A stretch of 64,000 bases of DNA from Apium graveolens (lineage: Eukaryota; Streptophyta; Magnoliopsida; Apiales; Apiaceae): positions 26,080 to 90,079 of the forward strand of contig NW_027417073.1 in the NCBI RefSeq assembly GCF_009905375.1. The letters are read 5' to 3'. A model generated the notes under the pieces. It was given only the letters and a program-made list of their open reading frames with translations. It did not search any database and was not told where the DNA came from. Shown here piece after piece: positions 21,830 to 33,129 of this stretch (position 1 is its first letter; the number at the start of each line of letters is the position of its first letter). Both the position numbers and the translations under genes were made by a program.

Positions 21830-24154
21830 ATGTCTGAAGTAGAAACTCCAACTAAGCCCACCAAAACTGAAGAACCTCCAAAGACACAAATCCAAAGCCG
21901 ATATGAGACTATTCGAGTTCCCATATTGAGACCATCTGAATATCCCATATGGAAGGTGAGGATGACTATGTTTCTGGAAGCTATAGATCCAGAATATCTT
22001 GATAGAATCAAGGAAGGGCCTCACAAACCAACCAAGCTCGCTGTTACAGTTGCAAGTGAAGCAGCAAAGTCAGTACCAAAGGAGAAGAGTGACTACACTG
22101 CTGAAGATATCACATCAATTGCTAAGGATGCTAAGGTACGACACTTACTGTATAGTGCCATTGATAATGTAATGTCAAACAAGGTAATAAACTGCAAGAC
22201 TGCAAAGGAGATATGGGATGCCTTGGAAACAAGATGTCAGGGAACTGATACGATTAAGAAGAACATGAAGACAATACTCACTCAAGAGTATGAACACTTT
22301 GACTCAAAGGCTAATGAGTCATTGACTGATTTATATGATAGATTTGTCAAACTCTTGAATGATTTATCACTGGTTGATAAAGAGTATGATCTTGAAGATT
22401 CAAACCTTAAATTCCTGTTGGCTCTTCCTGAAAGCTGGGATTTGAAGGCAACAACAATAAGAGACAACTATAATCTTGATGAAACGACTCTTGATGAAAT
22501 TTATGGGATGCTCAAGACTCATGAACTTGAGATGGAACAAAGAAGCAAGAGGAAAGGAGGAAAGTCAAGGACAGTTGCTCTTAAGGCTGAAGAAGAATCC
22601 CCCAAGGCAGCTACCTCAAGGAAAGGCAAGGGTAAAGCTCTCTTCATAAAGTCTGATACTGAGTCATCAAGTTCTGATAGTGATGATGACTTAGAATCTG
22701 AAAGCTTGCCTGAGACGGATGCTGATGAAGAGATGATGAAGCTGTGTGCCCTTATGGTGAAAGGAATCACAAAGATTGCATACAGGAAGTTCAGGAAGGG
22801 AAAAAAGTTTTCCAGGAAAGGTGCAAGTTCTGATAAGAAGAATTTCAGAAAATCTGAGGGCAAAGGAGGAAAGTCTGACAGAGGAGATTATACAAATGTC
22901 AAATGCTATAACTGTGGTGAGAAAGGCCACATATCTCCTGATTGCAAGAAAGTGAAGAGTGACAAAGGCAAGGCTCTTGTCACAAAGAACAAAAGCTGGA
23001 CAGACACCTCAGATTCTGAAAGTGAGGAGAATTATGCCTTGATGGCAAATGCTGATATGGGAAGTGCTGAAAGCAGTTCTGAAGCTGCTGAGTTAAAGGT
23101 ACCTCAAACTACTTATGCCTTTCATACTGATGATATTAATGAGTTGAGAAGATATCTTAAAACCAAGTTCATTAGCTATAGAGATCAAACTTTAACATGT
23201 GAAAGATTAACTTCTGAAAATCTTGCTTGCAAAAAGAGGAATGATTATTTAGAAAAAGAGTTAGTCATGTTTCATCAAACTCAGAAAGATAGAGATGATG
23301 CTTTCTATGTTAGGGATGAAGTGCTTAAAATGAATGAATCTCTAAAAGCTGAGTTAGAAAAGGAAAGAGAGATTATCAGGACTTGGACTAACTCTGGCAG
23401 AACAGCTCAGAATTTGTTAAGTAGTGAAAACTGGAAAGAGGGCTTAGGTTATGGAGATGATAAGAAGGATAAAGAAACTGTAGAAATTAAGCCTATAGTT
23501 GTTAATGAAAAATCTAAGTTAAAGTCTGTTAAGTTTGTAGCTGTAAAGTCTGATAATGAGAAATCAGAAGTTAAAAAGGAATTGACTTCTGACAAACTAA
23601 AACAGGAAAAGACAACTGAAGTAAACATAGGCTTAATGACAAAGAAGCAGCTTAAACATAAGCTGAAAGATGTTAAGAATGCAAACAAGGTAAAATCACC
23701 TAGGAAAAATAGGAATGGAAAGGAAGGTATGAATAAAAGCAATGATTATAAGCCTGTTCCTGATGCTCCTAGAAAAACATGTCATAACTGTGGAAGTTCT
23801 AACCATCTGGCTTCTTTTTGCAGGAAGAATAAGAACATAAACTCCTTACCTTCAAAATCATGAGTTAAGAGTCAGTCTGTTAGATATAAGCCACAAAATC
23901 CTTATTTTCATTGTGGTAGTTTATGGAATTCCATTTATACTTGTAAGGAATATCATAGTCTGTACTATGATTATTATCAAATAAAACCTTCTTTAAAGAA
24001 AGTTAGCATTGTTCCTTCTAGTGTAAATTCCGATAAGAAAAATGTTAACATAAACTCTGATGCTAAATCCGCTACAAATGTTAACAAACTTAATAAGGCC
24101 AAAGGATTCAAGCAAGTCTGGGTCCTTAAAACTAATCATTAGTGGTCTTTGTGA
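21830..24154 (+). pseudogene. gag: Element B gag, long form
   Basis: The ATG at 21830 opens a 677-codon frame, ended by TGA at 23861. The same frame continues and meets TAG at 24140 and TGA at 24152 just before the protease. Capsid-like region at residues about 40-240 (SEYPIWKVRMTMF, AKEIWDALE, NLKFLLALPESW). Ser/Asp/Lys-rich linker, zinc knuckle CYNCGEKGHISPDC at 359-372, coiled coil about 430-530, Lys-rich stretch, second zinc motif CHNCGSSNHLASFC at 651-664. A Cys/His group follows the first stop. There is no frameshift in gag, only nonsense codons, so this is a recently decayed frame. Confidence 0.9.
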
Positions 24155-27100
24155 TTGCAGGGCAACAGGAAAAACATCCTAGTTCTGGACAGTGGATGTT
24201 CAGGACATATGACTGGAAATAAAGCCCTGCTATCAGACTTTATGGAGAAGGCTAGCCCAAGTGTTTCTTTTGGAGATGGCAACATTGGAAAAACAGTGGG
24301 ATATGGCAATATCAATCTTGGGAATGTCGTCATTAAAGAAGTAGCTCTGGTCTCAGGACTTAAACACAATCTGCTCAGTGTTAGTCAAATCTGTGACATA
24401 GGTTATCATGTGGATTTCTTTGAAGAACACTGTGAAGTTATTAGTAAATCTACAGGCAAAGCTGTTCTGAAAGGATACAGGCATGGTAACATCTATGAAG
24501 CCAAGCTTTCAATAAGTACTGATGGTTCCGCAATCTGTCTGATGAGTAGAGCATCAATTGAAGAAAGCTGGAATTGGCACAAGAAACTCTCTCATTTAAA
24601 TTTCAACAATATAAATGAACTAGTCAAGAAAGATCTTGTGAGATGACTGCCAAAGTCAGTATTTGCTCCTGATGGCCTTTGTGATTCTTGTCAAAAGGCT
24701 AAACAAAGGAAATCCTCATTCAAGAGCAAGACTGAATCATCAATTCTTGAGCCTTATCACCTACTACATATTGATCTATTTGGTCCAGTAAATGTCATGT
24801 CTATTACAAAGAAGAAATATGCTATGGTCATAGTGGATGAGTTCACTAGATACACATGGGTGTATTTCTTACACACAAAAAGTGAAACTGCATCTATCTT
24901 GATTAATCATGTCAGGCAACTGGATAAATTGGTCAAAGATTCTGTGAAGATAATAAGAAGTGTTAATGGTACCGAGTTCAAGAATTTGATAATGGAAGAG
25001 TTCTGCAAAAACTATGGAATCAAGCAGGAATTTTCTGCTCCTGGAACCCCACAGCAAAATGGAGTTGTTGAAAGAAAGAATAGAACTCTCATTGAAGCTG
25101 CACGTACAATGCTTGATGAAGCAAAGCTTCCAACCTATTTCTAGGCTGAAGCTGTGCAGACTGCTTGTTTTACTCAGAATGCAACACTCATTAACAAGCA
25201 AGGAAAGACACCATATGAGATGGTGAAGAAAAAGAAGCCAAATCTGAAGTATTTTCATGTATTTGAATGCAAATGTTTTGTTCTTAAGACTCACCCTGAA
25301 CAGCTATCCAAATTTGATCTAAAAGCTGATGAAGGAATCTTTGTTGGATATCCACTTTCCACAAAAGCCTTCAGAGTCTATAACTTGAGAACAAGAGTGG
25401 TCATAGAATCTATCAATGTCTCTTTTGATGATAAGAAGATTACTGGACTTGAAGATTTCAATGATCATGATTAGCTGAGATTTGAAAATGAAGACTTAAA
25501 TTCTGATACTGAAAATCCTGACAGTCTAAATCCTAATACTGCAAACTCTGATGGAATAAACTCTGATGTTATTGAAACTGTGGTAACTACGCCAAAGGAA
25601 GATGCACCTATGCAGGGGGAGCATACTCAAGATACAACCACATCTCAAGAAGCATCAGAACATACATCTGGCTCTTCAAGTTCTGATTCGTCAAGTTCTG
25701 ATAAGCCAAGTTCTGATAGTTCTGAAAACTTCAATTCTGAAGAATCCAACTCAGAGAGCATAGTTTCAGGGGGAGCATCAGAAAATGTTGATGAAGATAG
25801 CATGGATCATAGGGGAGCATCCAGTTCTAGAGAAAACCTTCCATCTGCAAGGAAGTGGACTAAATCACATACACCTGACTTAATTATTGGAAATCCTGAT
25901 GCAGGTGTCAGAATTAGAACAACTACTTCGAGTGAATGTCTTTATAATTCTTTTCTTTCTCAGACTGAACCAAAGAAAGTGGAAGAAGCTCTTCAAGATG
26001 CTGATTGGGTGCAAACAATGCAGGAAGAGTTTAATGAATTTGAAAGAAACAAAATCTGGACCCTAGTGCCAAGACCAAAGAACAGATCTGTTGTTGGTAC
26101 AAAGTGGGTATTCAGAAACAAAACTGATATTGATGGCATAATTACAAGGAATAAGGCAAGGTTGGTTGCAAAAGGATATTCTCAACAGTTGGGAATTGAT
26201 TATGATGAAACATTTGCACTAGTTGCTAGATTGGAAGCCATACGGATATTTTTGGCTTATGCTGCTCACAAAAAGTTTACTGTCTTTGAAATGGATGTGA
26301 AAAGTGCTTTTCTCAATGGAGAATTGGAGGAGGAAGTATATGTTGAACAATCTTCAGGCTTTGTAGATCCCAAATATCCTAATCATGTCTACAGGCTTGA
26401 TAAAACACTTTATGGCCTTAAACAAGCTCCAAGAGCATGGTATGAGACTTTAGCTCAGTTTCTTTTAGAAAGTGGATTTAACAGAGGAACTATAGACAAA
26501 ACACTGTTCTACCTCAACCATGGAAAGGACTTACTTCTGGTTCAGATATATGTTGATGATATCATCTTTGGTTCTACAAATGACAGACTTTGCAAAAAGT
26601 TTGCCAAACTGATGCAGTCAAGATATCAAATGAGTATGATGGGGGAACTTAGCTATTTTCTGGGCCTTCAAGTCAAGCAGAATGAAGAAGGCACTTTTAT
26701 TTGTCAAACCAAGTACACCAGAAATTTGCTGAAGAAATTTGGAATGCAAGATTGTTCAAGTGCATCCACTCCCATGGCCACTGCAACAAAACTGGATAAG
26801 GATACTGGTAAATCAGTAGATATTACTGATTACAGAGATATGATTGGCTCTCTACTCTATCTAACTGCTAGTAGACCTGATATCATGTATGCTACCTGTC
26901 TTTGTGCAAGATTTCAAGCAGATCCAAGAGAACCTCACTTAACAGATGTGAAAAGAATTTTCAAGTATCTTAAGGGAACAGCTGATCTGGGATTGTGGTA
27001 TCCCAGAGAATCAAATTTTAAACTAATAGGTTACTCAGATGCAGATTTTGCAGGTTGCAAAATTGACAGGAAAAGCACAAGTGGAAGCTGCCAATTTCTT

Positions 27101-27505
27101 GGAGGCAGATTGGTTTCTTGGTTTAGCAAGAAACAAAAGTCAATTTCCACATCAACTGCAGAAGCAGAATACATTGCTGCAGGAAGCCGTTGTGCACAGA
27201 TTCTTTGGATGAAGAATCAGTTACTGGATTATGGGTTAACATATTTTAAAATCCCTATTTACTGTGATAATCAAAGTGCTATTGCTATGACAGGTAATCA
27301 AGTTCAACACTCAATGACAAAGCACATCAGCATTAGGTACCACTTCATAAGGGAACATGTGGATGAAGGTACAGTGGAATTGCACTTTGTTCCAACAGAT
27401 CAACAACTAGCAGATATCTTCACAAAACCACTGTGTGGAGCTACTTTTACAAGATTGGTAAATGAACTTGGAATGGTTTCAGGTTCTTTCTCTAAATCTG
27501 CTTAG
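24155..27505 (+). pseudogene. pol: Element B pol: protease, integrase, RT, RNase H
   Basis: It lies in the same frame as gag and is interrupted only by stops at 24644 (TGA), 25142 (TAG) and 25472 (TAG). Protease LDSGCSGHMTG is at about 24185. The integrase zinc region spans 24570-24720. Core motifs: HIDLFGP; RSVNGTEF, where the second catalytic Asp of the usual RSDNGTEF has become Val; and QQNGVVERKNR. A Ser/Asp-rich stretch at 25600-25850 links to RT: KSAFLNG, then YVDD at 26549-26560. RNase H is at about 27030-27230 ([20 protein letters not shown]), ending after LADIFTKPL. The last 641 codons (25580-27505) are open, covering all of RT and RNase H. Confidence 0.92.
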
Positions 27506-27950
27506 CTTTTGTTCTGATGCACCAGACTTTATGATCAGTATTTACAGAAATTACTCTCTTTGTGTATTCTGTGCTTAATTGAAAATTGCTTAAGTACTGA
27601 TTGTTGTCTGATGTGAATTTCTAAACTCTAATAGTGATATGACTGTTTCTGTGACTATTCAATCCTATGAGGATAACTGTGCTAGATGCTGACCTAGGAG
27701 TCTTTAACATACTAGAAATCCCATGATTAGAAGTAATTATTTATGTGGAAATCTATTGACACAAGCAAATTCTGATATTGAGCTTAGTCACGTTTATTTT
27801 GTCTATCTTATTACTAAGTCAAAAACTAGAATAATGCTTCTCATCTGTTAAGTTCTGATGTTAGTAAATCTGATGGATGTACTAAGTGCTGATAAACCTC
27901 ACTCATCAAAAGAAAAAGTAAAAGAAAAGAGAATAAAAATCAGGTACTGC
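27506..27950 (+). other. Element B pol-ORF spacer, first part
   Basis: Non-coding. It carries TTAAGTACTGATT (27589-27601), AAGTTCTGATG and AAGTGCTGATA (27848-27893), which are reverse complements of the motif family in B's LTR. It is cut by element D after 27950. Confidence 0.7.
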
Positions 27951-30900
27951 TGTAATAACCCCAATTTTTGGAAAATTTTTGAAACCCTTATGAATAGTGT
28001 TTTTGCTGAATGAGAAAACTTTTCATGCCACACTAGGTAGGGGTTCTTTTATGGATATTCTGAGATTTTATTGGCACTCTATATGGTATATAAGTGTATG
28101 TAAAGATCGTCAGAATCCAATTCCGAACACTTTGATTTTTCCCGGAAATCCACTAGATACGGAAAGAATTGAGTATAAGGTAACATGATAAAAAGGATTT
28201 AAATTAAAGGATTATAAGAGAGGATCATAAAAGGAATACAATATATTGAGAAAGGTTAAGGGAACCTAAGTAATAAGATCCCGGGTATGATCCCTCAAAC
28301 AATAAATGAAAACGAAAGTTAAGTGAACCGTATAACAGATCAGCGGTCATTAGGCAAACAATTAGAAGCTAATAAAAGAGATTAGAAGGGATGATGACAT
28401 AGCAATGTGACATAAGCATGACATAAGGGGAAGGAGATGTGGTTGATTTAAAACCACACAAAGTCAAGGCTAGAAAGGTAATTAACCAAAAAATAAAACA
28501 AAAAGCAACCAACCAAGCCAAAACATTTCATTTTCATCAAAAAACACAAAACCCCCATTTTCTTCATGAAGCTCTCGGCCCCTTTTCTTAAAAAATGAAG
28601 ATCCAAGCTCCACCACTTACTATTTAGCAAGGTATTTATCTAAGCTTCCCCATGGATAGTTACATACTTCCTATAAGTTTAAGCTTCTAATTCCAAGCCA
28701 ATCTTTTTCTATAAATCATGGAAGAAGATGGTGAATAGTACTTTCTTGAAATTAATTTTTGTGTTCTTGATTTCTTTGAAAGAACAAGCTTGTAGGAGGT
28801 TAGATTAAGGCTTCCATGGGCATTTCAAGAATCTTTCATGGATTAAAAGCTCCAAGGAAGGTATAAACTCCAAACCCTAGCTTTGGTTTTGAGTAATCAG
28901 GAATGAATATGATTGATATAGTATATGTGAAGCATGAGGCTTGTTTGTTTAAAGTTTGGTTGAGTTTGTAGAGATTAGTTGGTTTTGTGGTGTTTTTGGA
29001 CTTGTAAATCTTGTTAATTAGTTAATGAACTTAAGTATAGCTTTTAGTTCATGTTTGAGGGTAGTATAAAGTTGATAATATTGAGTTGTTGGGGCTGTTG
29101 GAGTGTGTTTTGGATGGATGTTGGTTGTATGATTGATTTGGGGTTGATTGGTGGTTGTTTTGGAATGGTTTAAATTTGGGAAATCGCGTAAACATAGCCG
29201 TCGTAATGTCCGATTTACTTTAGACTGCTTTTGTTCATAACATTAGGACCCGAGAACTCCCTGCTAGGTTTTGACCATTGCCATGTTTAGATAGTTCATG
29301 TTACGAGCTTCGTTTTGATATGTGGTTCGTTTGATTCCGATGTACGGTTTAGGAGAAACGGCTGTTTTAAGTAACGACATTTCGCGAACGAAACATTACC
29401 CCTCGCCTTACTTTGAAACCTTGGTTAAGGACCTTAAATGACTAAGTGGGGTAAGAAACAATTATGTAAAGTGGATTAGGCAGTTGGTAAGGTGCTCGCG
29501 AAAGAATCGCCTTAAAACTCGTAATGGTTAATTTATTAAAAATGGTGGAGCCGGGGGTACTCGAGTGACTTAAGTAAATCGTTAAGCGCGAAAGCGAACA
29601 TTAGGACTCTAAATGGTTAAAGTCTAGTTTCTTAAGCGACCGGGGTCTAATTCCGACTTATGTTGTTGTTCATAGGTTATCAGGACCCACTCTAAGCTTA
29701 AGTCTATCCGGGAGCACTCAGGCAAGTTTTCTACCCGTTATACTGTTGTTGTGATGTATATGTGTATATGCATGATCCTGCGATAAATGCATATTTATTA
29801 TTAGCAAATTCTTGCGATATATTGTAGCATATGATATGATATATATGCATGCCTGTTTCATATTCTTGGTTAAAATGCTTACAGTTGCATAATACCTATG
29901 CTAGAGATAAGCGGTATTTGAATTTACCCTTAGTATAGGGGATCAAAAGGTGAACATATTTCTAAATCGGGAGTCGATGTTTCCGAGTATAATATATATA
30001 TTTTTATATATATATGGTTATAGTTTTCAAAACTATTAATCGAATAAGGTTTATTCGATAACTTTAACTTTATTTTATTATTGAATATTATTTCGAATAT
30101 TCATCCGAGGACTTATGACTCCTTTATATTATTATTGAATATTATTTCGAATATTCATCCGAGGACTTATGACTCCTTTATTTTATTATTGAATATTATT
30201 TCGAATATTCATCCGAGGACTTATGACTCCTTTATTTTATTATTGAATATTATTTCGAATATTCATTCGAGGGCTTATGACTCAGTTTATATTATTTAAT
30301 GATTATTAATTGGATAGTCATTTGAGGATGTATTGACTCTTTTATTTTATTTAATGAATATTATTTATAATATTCATTCGAGGTATTATGACTCCGCTTA
30401 TTATTTAATAATATTCTTTATTTTATTTAAGAATAAGGTGTCGATAATCAAACTTATTTTTGATTATTCAAATAAAGATAGTACTTTCGTATAAGTATAT
30501 CTTTGGTTATTTAATACTCATTTCAAGTATAAGTCTTACAACTTCTACTTCAATTATTTGTATAAAGATTATTCTTTATGGGAATATTATTTGAATAATA
30601 ATATTCAGATATTTTCTAATATATTGGGACTGATTTACTTTATTAAATCAACATTACTCCAAACACTCTTTAAAGTGTTTTCGAGTCTTCAAAATGATTT
30701 TTAAAAGTTAGAGCGGATCCCAAAACTCATTTTTATATTTAAGATCTTCCTTTTAAAAAAGGGATTTAAATACTCGCTCAAAACCTGAGGGATCCGGCTC
30801 TATGGTGTATTTTATATTCGCAACAAGGTTGCAGTTTTGGTAAATGAATTGATTACTTACCCAACGTTCGGGAAGTAAGTCCATCTATCGAGTCGGCATA

Positions 30901-32157
30901 AGCAACATGGGTTCAGTGGGCATCCATGATAGTGTAAGTGGCTCAGTGGGAGTCCATCAAATGCATAAGTGGCTGAGTGGCAGTCCAGCATAAGGTCCTA
31001 TTGCGACCAGGGTGATGACCAGTGGGGAATTCGTCCATCTACTAGTAGAATAGGTTACTTATTGGTATCTTTGCCTGATCAGCAAGATATCAGGTTTATG
31101 CCAAAATTCTTTCCTTTCCAAATTTATTGGATATTGCAATTCTGTTCATACTTTACATGACAGAGGTTTTCAGGAAACGTATGTATATATATAGGTGTAT
31201 ATATATCGGGACTTAATGAGGTATATCATAACTTCATTTCCTTCAAAATATTTCAAAGATTGAATCTATTCAAGTCTTATCTTGTAGTCTCATCAGTGTG
31301 ATGAACTTTTGAAACTAATTATAACTTGAACGGTGGTAGTTCAAGTAGTATTTGGAAAAGATATAAGTATATTGGAGTATCTTGTAACTTCATCTTTTAA
31401 ACTTATATCTAGTGAATGATTATCTTATGCATGACAAAGATTTTCAGAAAAACGTTGAGACAAGGTTAGATATATGAGATCACCTTGCAACGATATTTTT
31501 ATACAGTTATACACTGGAACTCTGTGTGTATTATGCATGGAAGAGGACTTCCCATATTTTGAAAAGTATATATGTATATATATACTGAATATTTTGCGAC
31601 TTCATCGCATTAAGATATCAACTTGGTTCATTTCTTTTGACCAAGACTTTCATGAGTACTATGAGAAGGCTCATATATTGTTAATCATTATACATATTAT
31701 TTTGGTGGGCTTGCTGCTCACCCTTGCTTTCTTCTTTCATCACACAACAACAGATAGAAAAGATGAACAGGACTAAGCTTCCGATTCGCAAGCGGTTAGA
31801 AAACGTTCCGCAGTCTTCTGAAAGCGTTGATGCCGCCGTAGTTGAGGTAGGAGCTACCAATAGGCTAGGTTTTCAACTATTGATGAACCAGACTTATGTA
31901 TAATATGAATTGTAATAATGGCAAGGAATATGTAAATTTATTCAGAACCTTTTTAAGGTGTAACGGTTTATAATTGTGGAATATAAGGACTTGTGTTATT
32001 TTTGAGTGTTCATCTCTGAGACTATAACTTGTGGTGTGTATGTTTATTGTGGGGTCACAGTACAGAGTAGTTGATTATTTATTAAGATTGGGTGTTATTA
32101 AGGGAAATGGAACTCGTGACAACCCGGATCCCCGACCCCGGATTTGGGGGTGTTACA
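27951..32157 (+). repeat. Element D 5' LTR
   Basis: 4207 bp, non-coding. It contains the 54-bp tandem array at 30078-30299 and a short array of CAGTGGGAGTCCAT-like units near 30905-30985. Small open frames in it recur in the other LTR and show no protein likeness. Confidence 0.92.
30078..30299 (+). repeat. 54-bp tandem repeat in element D 5' LTR
   Basis: Four near-identical units containing TATTTCGAATATTCATCCGA and GGACTTATGACTCC, followed by more diverged copies to about 30420. The unit length is a multiple of three, so a 72-codon frame happens to stay open. Confidence 0.88.
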
Positions 32158-32161
32158 GAAG

Positions 32162-32173
32162 TGGTATCAGAGC
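32162..32173 (+). other. Element D primer binding site
   Basis: TGGTATCAGAGC, matching initiator tRNA-Met, four bases after the 5' LTR. Confidence 0.92.
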
Positions 32174-32744
32174 TAAGCGTTATAAACCTCAGAGATGATG
32201 TGACGTTAAGATAGTAACTAAGATAATAAGAACTCTTGCCAAGTTCATAGTCGGGCTACCTAACGTAGCACCGACAGTTAAAACCCTTATGGGAACCCTT
32301 ATAAATGTAGCGATAGAAGCGTAGTTCGTTATCGTATATGGTAGCGGGACTCCGAACCCTGAGGTTGAGGAGCAACAACGCGATGATGTTTTATTACTTA
32401 TTGGAGATCAGATTATGGATCCGATAGAGCATCCTAACGCAAGACCAGATGATGTTCATATTGAGGATGTAGCGGTTGAGGATGCTGTCCTAGAAGGGAT
32501 TGTGGTTGAGGAGGATCCCGTGGAGGATCCTGACAAGAATGAATAAAGGACCACTGTGGAATTGATAACCATGGTTAGAGCGACTACCAGAGGTAGGATT
32601 GGTCGTTCACTACCGGAGGTTCGTTCAAGTTTGTAAAGATAGTAGCCCCTTTAACGCGGCTTACTCATAAGACTGAGAAGTTCGAATAGACAGAGAAATG
32701 TGAGAACAACTTTTAAGAACTGAAGCAAAGGTTGGTGACGTTCC

Positions 32745-33128
32745 CTATGTTGGCGTTGCCAGATGGAAAATGAGATTTTGTGAAGTGTAGTGACGCTTCG
32801 CATAAGGAATTAGGGTGCTTCTTATACAACACAACAAGGTAATCGCGTACGTGTCAAGACAATTAAGGGAATATAAAATTCGATATCCCCACCCATGAGC
32901 TTGGGCTCGTGGCAATAGTTTTGCCCTAAAGATTGGAGGCACTACTTGTATGGAGAGAAGTGCGAGAATTACCTAAGCCATAAGTGCTCTAGTACATTTT
33001 CACGCAGAAAAGAGCTCAACATGCGCCAAATGAGGTGGTTAGAGCTAATCAAGGATTACGATTATGAGATTCTTTATCATTCGGGGAAAGCCAATGTGGT
33101 GGCTGATGCCCTTAGTAAAAAGGAGTGA
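32745..33128 (+). pseudogene. RNase H fragment near the 5' end of element D
   Basis: Ty3/gypsy-type RNase H. SDASHKELGCFLYN can be read near 32783, a frame change follows, then PTHELGLVAIVLP, and an open stretch from 32946 ends with RWLELIKDYDYEILYHSGK and ANVVADALSKKE. It lies upstream of the gag-like remnants, whereas RNase H normally follows RT. A second, more decayed RNase H trace occurs at the normal place (about 35465). It is therefore a duplicated or displaced segment. Several frame changes make it non-functional. Confidence 0.75.
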
Positions 33129-33129
33129 C

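Noticed and set aside
27997..28188. 63-codon frame identical to one at 37781-37972
   Set aside because: Duplicated because both lie at the same place in the two LTRs of element D; no protein likeness.
30081..30299. 72-codon frame with four repeated peptide units, present again at 39865-40083
   Set aside because: It is only translation of a 54-bp non-coding tandem repeat in the LTR of element D; the unit length happens to be a multiple of three.
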